Source: Tateyamaria omphalii | GTDB lineage: Bacteria > Pseudomonadota > Alphaproteobacteria > Rhodobacterales > Rhodobacteraceae | Direction: 5' to 3' | DNA: 64,000 nucleotides | NCBI RefSeq assembly: GCF_019802125.1 | Contig: NZ_JAHVHT010000003.1 | Location: 434,001 to 498,000, forward strand | Part shown: positions 17,476-27,629 of the stretch, piece after piece | Position numbering within the stretch: position 1 is the stretch's first letter | Layout of the letters: each line of letters starts with the position of its first letter | Notes under the pieces: generated by a model | Seen by the model: only the letters and a program-made list of their open reading frames with translations | Databases searched by the model: none | What the model was told of the DNA's origin: nothing | Program-made: the position numbers and the translations under genes

Positions 17476-18342
17476 CTAGAACCATTGCCCGGGTTCCATC
17501 AACCCCAGGTCAAGCAGTTGGCGCGAGTGCCATTCGAAGGCCGCTGAATTGTGCCACTTGAACGTCTCGATGTCGTAGGTGCTGCCGGGGTTCAGTTTGA
17601 GCGCCTTTGCCGTCCGGAACGAACAGATTGCCGCCGTCAGGTTGTGATGCCATTGGCACGCATATGTATTGTATTCTTCGTCGTTGAACGTGTGATCCTC
17701 GCGCAATTGCAGACCGGGTTTGGTTTTGAACAGCGAAATGCGGTCGATCTTGCGCCGCGCTTCGGGCACGTGTTCCTCGAACCGCCAACGCAGCCCGCCA
17801 AAGAAATCCAGTTGCCGGTCCTTGGGGTGCCCGTCTGATCCCTTGCGTGCCAAGGCGTAGTAGCCCGAACGGTCAAGATGCGCGCGGTCCAACGATACGG
17901 CATCAGGACAGGTCCACAGGTCGTCGGCATAGAGATCAACCACGTAGGTCAGCATGGCGTCGCGCCGTTCTTCGGTGTGGAAGGCCAGCATTTCGCCGAC
18001 GGTGCGTGTCTCGCAAAACGGGTGGAACAGAAACTCCGCATTGTAGCAATAAAACATCCACGTGCCTTCCGGCACGGCCTTGATCACGCCATTGACAGCG
18101 GTTTCCAAGGCGCCGGGGATCGATGTATCAAAGTCGATGCGGATGATCTCTTCGGACAGGTCACGCGCCAGTTCGAAGCGTTTGCTCATGAATGCGATGA
18201 TGTGCTTGAACCCTGCCTGCTGGTGGTGCCGCAGGGTCGTGTCCAACTCGACGTCGTCCTCGGCCATGATCAACGCCACCGGTCCTTTCCTTGGAACCGC
18301 TTCTTTGTCTGCGAGGAAACTGTTCAGACTGTCGAATTGCAT
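17476..18342 (-). CDS. Glycosyltransferase family 2-like protein
   Basis: 288 residues without signal peptide. The N-terminal half (VALIMAEDDVELD, then HIIAFMSKRFELA) looks like the nucleotide-binding part of a GT-A glycosyltransferase, and the C-terminal half has conserved-looking LREDHTFNDEEYNTYACQW and SAAFEWHSRQ blocks. Proteins of this type are widespread in Rhodobacterales but uncharacterised. A clear DxD motif cannot be fixed, so catalytic activity is unproven. It is convergent with irr and divergent from miaB. Confidence 0.6.
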   Translation of the reverse strand: MQFDSLNSFLADKEAVPRKGPVALIMAEDDVELDTTLRHHQQAGFKHIIAFMSKRFELARDLSEEIIRIDFDTSIPGALETAVNGVIKAVPEGTWMFYCYNAEFLFHPFCETRTVGEMLAFHTEERRDAMLTYVVDLYADDLWTCPDAVSLDRAHLDRSGYYALARKGSDGHPKDRQLDFFGGLRWRFEEHVPEARRKIDRISLFKTKPGLQLREDHTFNDEEYNTYACQWHHNLTAAICSFRTAKALKLNPGSTYDIETFKWHNSAAFEWHSRQLLDLGLMEPGQWF

Positions 18343-18459
18343 GGCCCGTCCCTTGTGGCGTTCGTGGGGTCAAATTTCCGTTAATCGGCGCCGCATTGCA
18401 AGACGCCCTAGGGACTGCTAAGCGGCGCACTCAATCCGCACAACCCGGGATCCAGGCCC

Positions 18460-19782
18460 ATGTCGACGCCCAAGAAGCTCTTTATCAAGACCTATGGCTG
18501 TCAGATGAACGTCTATGACAGCGAACGCATGGCCGAGGCGCTGGGCGGGCAGGGCTATGTCGAAACGTCGACACCGGATGATGCGGACATGATCCTGCTG
18601 AACACGTGTCACATCCGGGAAAAGGCGGCGGAGAAGATCTATTCCGAACTGGGTCGCTACAAGGGGCTGAAGGCGGACAAGCCCGATCTCAAGATCGGGG
18701 TGGCCGGGTGTGTGGCGCAGGCCGAAGGGCAAGAGATCATGCGCCGTCAGCCCATGGTCGATCTGGTTGTGGGCCCGCAAAGCTATCACCGCCTGCCGGA
18801 GATGGAGGCCAAGACCCGAGCCGGGGAAAAGGCGCTGGACACGGATTTTCCGGAAGAAGACAAGTTCGAGAAGCTCAAACGCCGTCCCAAGGCGCAACGT
18901 GGCCCGACCGCGTTTTTGACGGTGCAGGAAGGGTGCGACAAGTTTTGCGCTTTCTGTGTTGTGCCTTACACGCGCGGCGCTGAAGTCAGCCGTCCGGTCG
19001 ATCGTATCCTGACAGAAGCCCGCGATCTGGTTGAACGTGGTGTGCGCGAGATCACCCTGCTTGGGCAGAACGTCAACGCTTACCACGGTGCGGGCTCGGA
19101 TGGCTCGGATTACACTTTGGCCAAGCTGATCTGGGACTTGGACAAGGTGGACGGGCTGGAGCGTATCCGCTTCACGACCAGCCACCCCAACGACATGACC
19201 GACGATCTGATCGAAGCGCATGGTACCTGTTCGAAGCTGATGCCCTACCTGCATCTGCCGGTGCAGTCCGGCAGCGACCGGATCCTCAAGCGGATGAACC
19301 GGAGCCACACCGCGGATAGCTACCTGCGGCTGATCGAGCGTATCCGTGCCGCACGGCCCGACATTCTGATGTCCGGGGACTTCATCGTCGGCTTCCCGGA
19401 AGAGACGGAGGAAGACTTTCAGGCCACGCTCGATCTGGTGGAAGAAGTGAACTACGGCTATGCCTACAGCTTCAAATACTCGACCCGCCCCGGCACACCG
19501 GCCGCAGAACGGCCGCAGGTCGATCCGGCGGCAGCGGATGACCGTTTGCAGCGGCTGCAGGCACTGATCACCCGTCAGCAGCGAGACATTCAGAGCAGTA
19601 TGGTCGGCCGCACGGTCAGCGTTCTGTTTGAAAAGCCGGGGCGCCTGCCGGGTCAGATGGGTGGCAAGAGCGAGTATCTTCACGCCGTGCACGTTGCCGA
19701 TGCGCCTGTCGGCGTGGGCGACATCGCGCAAGTGAGAATCGTTGACGCAGCGGCAAATTCACTTGCCGGTGTAATCGATTGA
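18460..19782 (+). CDS. miaB: tRNA-2-methylthio-N6-dimethylallyladenosine synthase
   Basis: 440 residues in MiaB order: N-terminal cluster domain with C14 (TYGCQMN), C50 (LNTCHIR) and C84 (VAGCVAQ), radical SAM C159-x3-C163-x2-C166 (GCDKFCAFC), and a C-terminal TRAM domain (about 375-435). MiaB adds a methylthio group to i6A37 of tRNAs reading UNN codons, using two [4Fe-4S] clusters and SAM. The ATG at 18460 gives the standard N-terminus. Confidence 0.95.
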   Translation: MSTPKKLFIKTYGCQMNVYDSERMAEALGGQGYVETSTPDDADMILLNTCHIREKAAEKIYSELGRYKGLKADKPDLKIGVAGCVAQAEGQEIMRRQPMVDLVVGPQSYHRLPEMEAKTRAGEKALDTDFPEEDKFEKLKRRPKAQRGPTAFLTVQEGCDKFCAFCVVPYTRGAEVSRPVDRILTEARDLVERGVREITLLGQNVNAYHGAGSDGSDYTLAKLIWDLDKVDGLERIRFTTSHPNDMTDDLIEAHGTCSKLMPYLHLPVQSGSDRILKRMNRSHTADSYLRLIERIRAARPDILMSGDFIVGFPEETEEDFQATLDLVEEVNYGYAYSFKYSTRPGTPAAERPQVDPAAADDRLQRLQALITRQQRDIQSSMVGRTVSVLFEKPGRLPGQMGGKSEYLHAVHVADAPVGVGDIAQVRIVDAAANSLAGVID

Positions 19783-19982
19783 TCCCGATCAGTTGCCGCG
19801 ATTTTGGGCGAAAAAGGCTCGGATCAGTTGTAAGCCCCCCTTTTTAGAGCACAATATCTGGTAAAAGCGGGTTCACAGGTCGTTAATTTTTTCCTAGTCT
19901 TTGCAGCAGTGTAGCAAGGGTCCGTCTGGTTTCAGACTTGTTGGTGATCCTTGTGGGGGACCAACAAAAAAAGGACAGGGCT

Positions 19983-20582
19983 GTGGCGAAATTCTTTTCG
20001 AAAACAGTTGATAGGCTTCTGACCACGGCGGCTGCCACCGCTGTGGCGTTGACGTCATTCATGGTGTCTGACGTGTCTGCGCAGACATTCAGCACCGACA
20101 CACGGTCGCAACAGGGCCGCGACAATGGACAATATATTCCGACGATCTGGGTGGACCCGGATGGTTGCGAGCACTGGGTCATGGACGACGGGGCGGAGGG
20201 CTACATGACCCCGCACGTCAACCGTAAGGGCATCCCGGTTTGCCGTCGCGGGAACCTGTGTGGCGTGATGAATACGGACCAGTTTTTTGCCACCGACAGC
20301 TTCCGTATCCATGCGGCAGGCAAGCAGCGGCTGGCGGAATTCTTCCGCGGCTCCACTGCGCAAGCCTTTATCATAACCGGTCACACCGACAGCCGGGCCA
20401 GCGACGCATATAACCTGCGCCTGTCCTTGAACCGTGCAAATGCCGTTGCGGCAGTGGCTCAGCAATCAGGCGCACGGATCGCCGATGTTCGCGGTTACGG
20501 CGAACGTCTGCCGGCGCAGCCGAACAACACAGCCAAAGGCATGGCGGCCAACCGCCGTGTCGAAATCATCTGCATTCAGTAA
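19983..20582 (+). CDS. OmpA-family protein with a small Trp/Cys-containing N-terminal domain
   Basis: 199 residues. A GTG start at 19983 follows AAGGA and gives a Sec signal peptide (hydrophobic 11-30, end near VSAQ). Residues about 50-85 form a short domain beginning IWVDPDGCEHWVMDDG, with paired Cys. The C-terminal half is an OmpA-like peptidoglycan-binding domain, visible in ITGHTDSRAS, SLNRANAVA and NRRVEI. It likely anchors the envelope to peptidoglycan. The next gene encodes a lipoprotein with the same small domain, and the pair is spaced by ten bases. Confidence 0.82.
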   Translation: MAKFFSKTVDRLLTTAAATAVALTSFMVSDVSAQTFSTDTRSQQGRDNGQYIPTIWVDPDGCEHWVMDDGAEGYMTPHVNRKGIPVCRRGNLCGVMNTDQFFATDSFRIHAAGKQRLAEFFRGSTAQAFIITGHTDSRASDAYNLRLSLNRANAVAAVAQQSGARIADVRGYGERLPAQPNNTAKGMAANRRVEIICIQ

Positions 20583-20592
20583 GGGGCGTATC

Positions 20593-20895
20593 ATGACCAA
20601 ATTGAAATTCGTCCCTCTCATCATTGCGGGTCTGACCTTGGCGGCGTGCGGAGACGGTCTTCCGGCGGACAAGACTGTGGACCGTGGAACGGATCGGAAG
20701 GACCTGAGCCAGCTTCAGGCCGGTATATGGGTTGATCCCAACGGATGTGATCACTGGATCATCGACGACGGTGTGGAAGGGTATCTGTCGGCTCGGCTCG
20801 ACAAATATGGCAAGCCGGTGTGTTCCGGTGTTGCTCAGCCCACTTACACTGCAGGCGATTTCAAGCGCGGTTCGCGCATCGGGGATCCGAACTGA
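20593..20895 (+). CDS. Small lipoprotein sharing the IWVDPxGCxHW domain
   Basis: 100 residues with a lipobox LAAC at residues 16-19 after a short basic and hydrophobic leader, so it should be acylated by Lgt and Lnt. The body repeats the domain of the upstream OmpA-like protein: IWVDPNGCDHWIIDDG here against IWVDPDGCEHWVMDDG there, each followed by GY-x(8-10)-K/RxGxPVC. This points to duplication of an envelope domain. It ends 22 bases before a strong terminator. Function unknown. Confidence 0.75.
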   Translation: MTKLKFVPLIIAGLTLAACGDGLPADKTVDRGTDRKDLSQLQAGIWVDPNGCDHWIIDDGVEGYLSARLDKYGKPVCSGVAQPTYTAGDFKRGSRIGDPN

Positions 20896-20916
20896 TTTTT
20901 CCTGCATACAGGTTCA

Positions 20917-20951
20917 GGGGCCGGAGTGTGCGAACACTCCGGCCCTTTTTT
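20917..20951 (+). terminator. Rho-independent terminator after the lipoprotein gene
   Basis: A perfect 12-bp stem (GGGCCGGAGTGT at 20918-20929 with its complement at 20934-20945) and a GCGA loop are followed by six T. It ends the two-gene envelope unit before phoH. Confidence 0.92.
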
Positions 20952-21041
20952 GTTTCATTTGGATGAAATCGGGTCGGCGCCCGTTGCACCCCGGCGCCGA
21001 ACTTGCAACGCTAAGGTCAACAAAGACTCAAGGAGCAGCAT

Positions 21042-22034
21042 TTGACCCTAGACCAACCAGCCCAGGAACTGGTCCTGGAATTCCCTGACAACCGTCTGCT
21101 GATCGACCTGTGCGGTCCTTATGACAGTCATCTGACGGCAATCGAGTCGGCGCTTGAAGTGCAGATCGTCAGACGGGGAAACGTGCTGGCCGTCATGGGA
21201 GAAGAGGGCGCGCAGAAACGCGCCAGCGAGGTCTTGAATGCACTCTACCTGCGGCTTGAAACCGGCAAGGAGGTTGAACCGGCCGACGTGGATCGCGAGT
21301 TGCGTATGGGGCAGTCAGCGGAGGGAACCGGAAGCCGTCAGGGTGATCAACTCGAGATGCCAGTGGGCAACCGCATCGAGATCAAGACCCGAAAGAAACT
21401 GGTCGAGCCCCGCACGGATGCGCAAAAGGCCTATGTCCAGGCGCTGTTCGACAATGAAATGGCCTTTGGCATCGGGCCTGCGGGGACGGGCAAGACCTAT
21501 CTTGCCGTTGCCGTCGGCGTGTCCATGTTCATTTCGGGTCATGTGGATCGGATCATCCTGTGCCGCCCGGCGGTTGAAGCGGGCGAGCGCCTCGGGTTTC
21601 TGCCCGGCACGCAGGAGGAAAAGGTCGATCCCTATATGCAGCCGCTCTACGACGCGCTGAACGACTTCCTGCCCGGCAAGCAATTGGCAAAGCTGAAAGA
21701 GGAAAAGACGATAGAGATCGCTCCGCTCGCCTTCATGCGCGGTCGCACCCTGAGCCGCGCCTTTGTCGTGTTGGACGAAGCACAGAATGCCACGACGATG
21801 CAGATGAAAATGTTCCTGACGCGGCTGGGCGAAGGCTCTCGCATGGTGATCACGGGCGACCGGACCCAGATCGATTTGCCGCGCGGTGTCGCCTCGGGGC
21901 TTTGGGACGCCGAGCGGCTGCTCAAGTCGATCCCCAACATCAGCTTCAACTACTTTACATCCAAGGATGTGGTGCGTCACCCGCTTGTGGCCGCCATCAT
22001 CGAAGCCTATGAGGCGGACGCGGAGAGCGCCTAG
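21042..22034 (+). CDS. PhoH-family ATPase
   Basis: 330 residues. The Walker A box is GPAGTGKT (145-152) and the Walker B region is VVLDEAQN near 240, the PhoH hallmark; [15 protein letters not shown] near 175 is also typical. An N-terminal KH-like region precedes the ATPase. PhoH-like proteins are linked to RNA metabolism and often sit with ybeY, as here. Translation starts at TTG (21042), chosen for the AAGGAG six bases upstream. It heads the phoH-ybeY-corC-lnt run. Confidence 0.88.
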   Translation: MTLDQPAQELVLEFPDNRLLIDLCGPYDSHLTAIESALEVQIVRRGNVLAVMGEEGAQKRASEVLNALYLRLETGKEVEPADVDRELRMGQSAEGTGSRQGDQLEMPVGNRIEIKTRKKLVEPRTDAQKAYVQALFDNEMAFGIGPAGTGKTYLAVAVGVSMFISGHVDRIILCRPAVEAGERLGFLPGTQEEKVDPYMQPLYDALNDFLPGKQLAKLKEEKTIEIAPLAFMRGRTLSRAFVVLDEAQNATTMQMKMFLTRLGEGSRMVITGDRTQIDLPRGVASGLWDAERLLKSIPNISFNYFTSKDVVRHPLVAAIIEAYEADAESA

Positions 22035-22090
22035 GCTCTTCCGCGTTTCAAGACATCGCTGGAGTTCGGGGCTACCCCCGGTTCGGATAT

Positions 22091-22585
22091 TTGCCATATG
22101 ATATCGACATCCTGATCGAAGATCACCGCTGGCACGAGGCGGGGCTCGAGGCTTTGGCGCGGGATGTCATTGCGGCGACACTACAGGATCAGGGCATTCA
22201 TTCCGCCTCCGTCTCGCTGCTTGCGTGTGATGACGCACGGATCGCCGTGCTGAATGCAGATTTTCGCGACAAGTCCGCGCCGACGAATGTGCTGAGCTGG
22301 CCGGAGGAAGACCTGTCGCCCGATCTCGACGGTGACGCGCCTCGACCCCCACACCCTGACCCGACCGGAGAGATCAGCCTTGGCGACATCGCGATAGCCT
22401 ATGACACGTGTGCTCGGGAAGCTGCCGAACAGGGCAAGCCGTTCGCAACCCATGTGACGCATCTGCTTGTTCACGGAACGTTACATTTGCTGGGTTACGA
22501 CCACATTCGTGACCTCGACGCCACGCGGATGGAGCAGCTTGAGGTCGAAACACTTGGCAAACTGGGTCTGCCTAACCCATATTAG
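22091..22585 (+). CDS. ybeY: Endoribonuclease YbeY (rRNA maturation factor)
   Basis: 164 residues with the zinc signature [11 protein letters not shown] at the C-terminal end, giving three His ligands. YbeY acts in 16S rRNA 3' maturation and ribosome quality control. The best start is TTG at 22091, which gives a normal N-terminus ([14 protein letters not shown]), though no good ribosome site precedes it. An acidic, Pro-rich insert (near residues 75-95) lies before the zinc site. Confidence 0.92.
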   Translation: MPYDIDILIEDHRWHEAGLEALARDVIAATLQDQGIHSASVSLLACDDARIAVLNADFRDKSAPTNVLSWPEEDLSPDLDGDAPRPPHPDPTGEISLGDIAIAYDTCAREAAEQGKPFATHVTHLLVHGTLHLLGYDHIRDLDATRMEQLEVETLGKLGLPNPY

Positions 22586-22631
22586 GCGCTGTTGTGGGGC
22601 AATGCCCCGTTTTTGATTTGGATAGGAGCCA

Positions 22632-23519
22632 ATGGGCGATATCGACGGATCGTCTGACGCGGCGCAGCGCGCGCAGTCAGATACTGACATGACCGAACCT
22701 TCGAAAAGCGGTGGCTTTCTCGCGCGCGTCATCGGCGCGCTCAGCCCGAACGACGGCACAGACGTCTCGTCCGAACCCGCTGCACCTCGCCCCCAATCCC
22801 ACGGCATGAACAACCTGCGCCGCTTGCGGGTCGAGGACGTGGCGGTGCCCAAGGCCGATATCACGGCAGTGGCCGATACCGTGTCGCTCGACGAATTGGT
22901 GGAGGTGTTCAAGGACAGCGGGTACACCCGACTGCCGGTCTTTGAGGGTACGCTGGATACACCTATCGGATTTGCACACCTCAAGGACGTGGCGCTGCAA
23001 CACGGATTCAACGGTGGGGCGGCTAACTTTGATCTGCGTGCGCGACTTCGTCCTCTGCTCTTTGTTCCGCCGTCCATGACCATCGGGGTCTTGCTGACCA
23101 AGATGCAGACGGAACGGCGGCACATGGCGCTGGTGATTGACGAATATGGCGGTGTAGACGGCCTGGTCACCATCGAGGACCTGATCGAGCAAGTCATCGG
23201 CGATATCGAGGACGAGCACGACGTGGACGAAGGTGTGCTCTATACCCGCGAAAAAACTGGTTGCTATCTGGCACTGGCCAAGACGCCGTTGAAAGAGTTC
23301 GAGGCGGAGATCGGCGTGTCTCTGACCACTCACGACGATGTTGATGAGGAAGAGATCGACACTCTTGGCGGCCTTGTTTTCATGCTTGCAGGCCGTGTGC
23401 CTGCGCGGGGCGAGGTGGTGCTGCACCCGGATGGCCCACAATTCGAAGTCATTGATGCCGACCCACGGCGTATCAAACGCCTGCGGGTGCGGCCCAGCGG
23501 GTCGGAGCCTGCTGAATGA
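22632..23519 (+). CDS. CorC/TlyC-family CBS-domain protein
   Basis: 295 residues. After a polar leader (1-60), two CBS motifs follow (about 70-190), with DSGYTRLPVFEG and HMALVIDEYGGVDGLVT, then the CorC_HlyC C-terminal domain (about 205-290) with TLGGLVFMLAGRVP. No membrane helices are present. Members affect Mg/Co efflux or haemolysin-like phenotypes; in the ybeY-corC-lnt neighbourhood it is the common bacterial companion gene. It overlaps lnt by four bases (ATGA). Confidence 0.88.
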   Translation: MGDIDGSSDAAQRAQSDTDMTEPSKSGGFLARVIGALSPNDGTDVSSEPAAPRPQSHGMNNLRRLRVEDVAVPKADITAVADTVSLDELVEVFKDSGYTRLPVFEGTLDTPIGFAHLKDVALQHGFNGGAANFDLRARLRPLLFVPPSMTIGVLLTKMQTERRHMALVIDEYGGVDGLVTIEDLIEQVIGDIEDEHDVDEGVLYTREKTGCYLALAKTPLKEFEAEIGVSLTTHDDVDEEEIDTLGGLVFMLAGRVPARGEVVLHPDGPQFEVIDADPRRIKRLRVRPSGSEPAE

Positions 23520-25033
23520 GGCAGTTGAGCGCCCGGCTTGCCCAAGGCCCGCTTTGGGTGCAAGCTGCGGCTGCTTTGCTGGCAGGGGCACTGGGTGCGC
23601 TGTCCCATGCACCGTTTGACCTGTCTGTCGCGATCCTGATCCCGCTGATTGCCGCCTTTGGTATTTTGTCCATTGCGCGATCAACGGTTGCGGCGGGAGT
23701 GTTGGGTGTTGCCCTTGGCGCCGGATATTTTGCTGTCACGCTCAATTGGATCACGGAACCGTTTCAGGTTGATGCGGCGACAACGGGATGGATGGCGCCT
23801 TTTGCGCTTCTTTTTCTGTCCATCGGCCTTGGCCTGTTTTGGGGGGCGGCGCTCGCCTTCTCACGATGGGCCTGCGCGCGGGCTTGGGTGCTGGTCTTTG
23901 CCCTGACCGGCGCCGAGATACTTCGCGCCTACGTGCTGACGGGTTTTCCCTGGGCCACGCCGCCTCAGGCGCTTGTCGGAGGCGTGGCGGGGCAGGCACT
24001 GGCCTGGGGCGGACCCCATGGAACAATGTTGCTGTTGACCGCGGTGGCAGGTCTGGCTTGGTCGGCGTCACGTGAATGGACGAGGGTTGCCGTGGTCGTT
24101 TTGGGCGCAGCGGTCATCGGCGTGATTCCGTTGCACGTCTCGGATAGCCTGCTTACCGAAAAGACCGTTCGCCTTGTGCAACCCAATGCGCCGCAGGACG
24201 AAAAGTGGGATCCCGCGCGTATCCCCGTCTTTATCAACCGCCAGATCGACTACACCGCCGATGGCGATGTGCCTGACCTGGTTGTCTGGCCTGAAACAGC
24301 ACTGCCCTACCTGTTGGAACAGGCGCAACCGGCCTTTGATGTTATTGCAGACGCCGCCCGCGGTGCGCCGGTTGTGCTGGGTATTCAGCGAAGTGAGGCG
24401 GGTCGGTACTACAACAGCCTGGCGGTGTTGGATGCGACGGGGCAGGTGACACAGACCTATGACAAGCACCATCTGGTGCCGTTCGGGGAATATATGCCCT
24501 TGCCGGGTCTGTTTCGCAGGCTTGGTATTCAATCCATCGCAGATCGGGTGGATGGGGGGTACACATCCGGGCCGGGACCGCAGCTTCTGGACATGGGGAC
24601 ATTGGGTATGGCGCTGCCGCTGATCTGCTACGAGGCGGTGTTTGCCCATGACGTTGGGGCATCTCCCGAGCGTCCGGATTTTCTGATGCAGCTGACCAAT
24701 GACGCCTGGTTCGGCATGCGGTCGGGGCCACAGCAGCATCTGGTACAGGCGCAGATGCGGGCGATCGAGCAGGGTTTGCCCCTGATCCGCGCTGCCAATA
24801 CCGGGATTTCTGCCGTTGTCGATCCAAAGGGTAGGATCACAGCCGCACTTGCGCTCAATCAGGCGGGATACGTGGACGCATTGCTGCCTGCGCCGGGCCC
24901 GGCCACTCTTTACAGCCGGACGGGGGATTTGCCTTGGGTTGTGCTCATCATGCTAGGTCTGATTGGCGCGGTGTTGCAACGGGCAAGAACACGCCGCGCG
25001 CAGCCCATTGACGCCCCCGCACCCGAGGCGTAA
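23516..25033 (+). CDS. lnt: Apolipoprotein N-acyltransferase
   Basis: 505 residues with about six N-terminal membrane helices, a nitrilase-like periplasmic domain (about 215-470) and a last helix. The catalytic triad is E260 (VVWPETALP), K317 (YDKHHLVPFG) and C371 (LICYEAVF), matching E. coli E267-K335-C387. Lnt adds the third acyl chain to lipoproteins. Its start overlaps the corC stop, so translation is coupled. Confidence 0.94.
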   Translation: MRQLSARLAQGPLWVQAAAALLAGALGALSHAPFDLSVAILIPLIAAFGILSIARSTVAAGVLGVALGAGYFAVTLNWITEPFQVDAATTGWMAPFALLFLSIGLGLFWGAALAFSRWACARAWVLVFALTGAEILRAYVLTGFPWATPPQALVGGVAGQALAWGGPHGTMLLLTAVAGLAWSASREWTRVAVVVLGAAVIGVIPLHVSDSLLTEKTVRLVQPNAPQDEKWDPARIPVFINRQIDYTADGDVPDLVVWPETALPYLLEQAQPAFDVIADAARGAPVVLGIQRSEAGRYYNSLAVLDATGQVTQTYDKHHLVPFGEYMPLPGLFRRLGIQSIADRVDGGYTSGPGPQLLDMGTLGMALPLICYEAVFAHDVGASPERPDFLMQLTNDAWFGMRSGPQQHLVQAQMRAIEQGLPLIRAANTGISAVVDPKGRITAALALNQAGYVDALLPAPGPATLYSRTGDLPWVVLIMLGLIGAVLQRARTRRAQPIDAPAPEA

Positions 25034-25045
25034 GCGGGTCCGGAC

Positions 25046-25092
25046 CCATCACAACGGCTTCCTGACGTGATGCGGATTAAACCAATGGAGCG
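25046..25092 (+). promoter_or_regulatory. SAM/SAH riboswitch upstream of metK
   Basis: The leader between lnt and metK fits the small SAM/SAH class known from Rhodobacterales metK genes. A 6-bp stem pairs CATCAC (25047-25052) with GTGATG (25067-25072) around the conserved CAACGGCTTCCTGACGT loop. The loop bases CTTCC (25058-25062) can pair with GGAG (25087-25090), the metK ribosome binding site, forming a pseudoknot. Ligand binding should hide the ribosome site and lower MetK synthesis. Confidence 0.88.
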
Positions 25093-25095
25093 CTC

Positions 25096-26277
25096 ATGTC
25101 CCGCCAGAACTACACTTTCACTTCGGAGTCCGTTTCCGAGGGTCACCCGGATAAAGTCTGTGATCGCATCTCGGACGCTGTCCTTGATGCCTTTCTTGGT
25201 GAAGAGCCCGAAGCGCGCGTCGCTTGCGAGACATTTGCAACCACAAATCGCGTCGTCATCGGCGGTGAAGTGGGGCTCAGTGACCAGGATACGCTGCACG
25301 ACTACATGGGCAAGATCGACGAGATCGCGCGCGCCTGCATCAAGGACATTGGGTACGAGCAGGAGAAATTTCACCACGCCACATGCGAGGTGACAAATCT
25401 GCTGCACGAACAGTCGGCCCACATTGCGCAGGGCGTTGATGCGGCTGATGACAAGGATGAAGGGGCAGGGGACCAGGGCATCATGTTTGGTTTTGCGACC
25501 AACGAGACGCCCGAACTCATGCCGGCGCCCATCCACTATGCCCACGCAATCCTGCGCCGTCTGGCAGAGGTACGCAAAGACGGGACAGAACCCGCTCTTG
25601 GACCGGATGCCAAGTCACAGCTTTCCGTGATCTACCGTGACGGCAAACCTGTCGGTGTCAGCTCTCTCGTGCTGTCGACGCAGCATCTCGACGAAGCGCT
25701 GAGCAGTGATGACATCCGCGCCATCGTTGCCCCGTATATCGAAGAGGTTCTACCGGACGGCTGGTTGACGGCTGACACTGAGTGGCACGTGAACCCCACC
25801 GGGAAATTCGTGATCGGCGGGCCCGATGGGGACGCAGGTCTGACGGGCCGAAAGATCATTGTGGACACCTATGGTGGCGCAGCCCCGCACGGTGGTGGCG
25901 CATTCTCGGGCAAGGATCCGACCAAGGTCGATCGCTCTGCAGCCTATGCCGCACGCTACTTGGCCAAGAATGTCGTCGCAGCGGGGCTTGCCGACAAGTG
26001 CACGATCCAGCTCAGCTATGCCATCGGGGTGTCGAAGCCGCTGTCGATCTACTGCGATACATTCGGCACAGGCCAGGTCGAGGATGCAGCGATCGAGAAC
26101 GCCGTGGCGCGGGCAATGGATCTGACGCCTCGCGGGATCCGCGAGCATCTGTCGCTGAACAAGCCGATCTACCAGCGTACGGCAGCCTATGGCCATTTCG
26201 GCCGGGCACCTGATGCTGACGGCGGGTTCAGCTGGGAACGCACCGATCTGTCGAATGTTCTGAGGTCGGCAGTCTGA
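25096..26277 (+). CDS. metK: S-adenosylmethionine synthetase
   Basis: 393 residues. Typical blocks are [20 protein letters not shown] at the N-terminus, [10 protein letters not shown] near 125, and [22 protein letters not shown] near 265. MetK makes SAM from methionine and ATP. The ATG at 25096 lies six bases after the GGAG that takes part in the riboswitch pseudoknot, so control is expected at translation initiation. Confidence 0.97.
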   Translation: MSRQNYTFTSESVSEGHPDKVCDRISDAVLDAFLGEEPEARVACETFATTNRVVIGGEVGLSDQDTLHDYMGKIDEIARACIKDIGYEQEKFHHATCEVTNLLHEQSAHIAQGVDAADDKDEGAGDQGIMFGFATNETPELMPAPIHYAHAILRRLAEVRKDGTEPALGPDAKSQLSVIYRDGKPVGVSSLVLSTQHLDEALSSDDIRAIVAPYIEEVLPDGWLTADTEWHVNPTGKFVIGGPDGDAGLTGRKIIVDTYGGAAPHGGGAFSGKDPTKVDRSAAYAARYLAKNVVAAGLADKCTIQLSYAIGVSKPLSIYCDTFGTGQVEDAAIENAVARAMDLTPRGIREHLSLNKPIYQRTAAYGHFGRAPDADGGFSWERTDLSNVLRSAV

Positions 26278-26392
26278 CGTTGTACGGGCGCGAAGCACGG
26301 CGCGCCTATTTCAATTGATCACCAAACGGTGCTTGGTGTTTGAGCCTTGGCTGGCCTAGCTTTCTTGCATTGCAAGATGAAAGGCGTTCGCC

Positions 26393-26989
26393 ATGGCATT
26401 CCTCCGCACGGCATTTGTTGCATCCCTTCTGGCCGGTATGGCTGTTTTGGGCGCTGCCCAGGCCCAGACATCCGGCAACGGTTCAGATGCCGAGGTTCTG
26501 CCCGATGCAGAAGCCTTGCCGGAGGCGCCGCTTGAACCCCCGATGACGCTGTTGCGGATGGCTGAGATCATCCGCGCCATAGACCCCGAGGCGCAGCCTG
26601 CGGGCAACGCGATCCAGTTTACCATCGATGATATCCCGATCATCGTGATTGCCGATCCGGTTGCCGACCGGATGCGGGCGATGGTGCCCATCCGCTCGGC
26701 CGACGGTTTGGATGCGTCCGAGTTGATGCGCTTGATGCAGGCCAATTTCGACAGTGCGCTTGATGCGCGCTATGCCGTGGCACAGGGGCGCCTCTGGGGC
26801 GTGTTCATTCATCCGCTTAGCCCGCTTGAAAAGGACCAGCTTCTTTCGGCCTTTGTGCAGACCATCAACGTGGCTCGCACTTACGGCCAAACCTACTCCG
26901 GTGGCGCGACGGTTTTTGGCGGAGGCGATAGCAACGGCATCTACCAAGAGCTGCTGAAAGAGCTTCAAGAGCTGGGCGAGGAGATCTGA
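26393..26989 (+). CDS. Secreted YbjN-like protein
   Basis: 198 residues with a clear signal peptide (cleavage near AQAQT, residue 25), an acidic Pro/Glu linker (31-50) and a globular domain (about 50-170) with alternating strands (IQFTIDDIPIIVIA, RLWGVFIHPLS) and helices. The pattern resembles the YbjN/type III chaperone-like fold, which is an inference from the layout. The C-terminus ends in an amphipathic Glu/Leu helix. It is a single gene after metK. Function unknown. Confidence 0.6.
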   Translation: MAFLRTAFVASLLAGMAVLGAAQAQTSGNGSDAEVLPDAEALPEAPLEPPMTLLRMAEIIRAIDPEAQPAGNAIQFTIDDIPIIVIADPVADRMRAMVPIRSADGLDASELMRLMQANFDSALDARYAVAQGRLWGVFIHPLSPLEKDQLLSAFVQTINVARTYGQTYSGGATVFGGGDSNGIYQELLKELQELGEEI

Positions 26990-27003
26990 GGGGTGCCCGG
27001 GCG

Positions 27004-27597
27004 TCAGCGCACCTTGCGCAGATAGCGGAACAAACCCATTAGAATTGCAAGGATGAGCAGTAGGCCCAGCATGTCGCCGATCATGTATTTGAGCATGCTC
27101 AAGATGAAATCATCCTGAGGGATGTTCCGATGCCGTATGACATGCACGAGTACGGAAATCGCGACCGATGCAGCGGCGCCACCGGCAATCATGGTGCGCC
27201 ATGCCTGTCCTGCCGTCACCCGGCGACGGTCGTCCTGTGTTGCCCAATCGAGCGCCGCGAAGATGGCAGGCGCAGTACCGTAGCTTGCAAGCCAGGTGAT
27301 ATATGTGGTGGCCGTATCAAACGGCATTCCAACCCAGAAGAAATTGCCGATGACAATCCCTGGCGCCATGTAGATGATGCAACGCCAGCCCTCGAAGAAG
27401 GCAGAAATGACCTTTATCCCGAACGGGAGGTAGAACAGCGTCGCCAAGGTGGGCAGCATGGTCATGAACATGCGTTGACCTGGCATGATCAGTTCCCACG
27501 TCACGAAATACGCAAGCATGAGCGCCCCGCTGTGCAAGGCAACTTTCAATATAAAATCGTTGTTCAGCGGAGCTGATGAGTACAGGGATTTTGACAA
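27004..27597 (-). CDS. MASE1-like integral membrane protein
   Basis: 197 residues with about five hydrophobic helices. The blocks LFYLPFGIKVISAFFEGWR and YMIGDMLGLLLILAILMG resemble the conserved turns of MASE1 sensor domains (W/L-PxG-I near the start, GDxxG-I/L near the end), but there is no GGDEF, EAL or kinase domain. This relation is an inference. The start is TTG at 27597 with no clear ribosome site. It follows the winged helix gene by 32 bases on the same strand, so the two are probably one operon. Confidence 0.55.
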   Translation of the reverse strand: MSKSLYSSAPLNNDFILKVALHSGALMLAYFVTWELIMPGQRMFMTMLPTLATLFYLPFGIKVISAFFEGWRCIIYMAPGIVIGNFFWVGMPFDTATTYITWLASYGTAPAIFAALDWATQDDRRRVTAGQAWRTMIAGGAAASVAISVLVHVIRHRNIPQDDFILSMLKYMIGDMLGLLLILAILMGLFRYLRKVR

Positions 27598-27629
27598 GCG
27601 ATACGCTTTTTTGTTTGAGCGCCAGCTCT

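Noticed and set aside
19787-19830. Direct repeat GATCAGTTG, 35 bases apart, after miaB
   Set aside because: Only nine bases long and imperfectly placed; not enough to call a feature.
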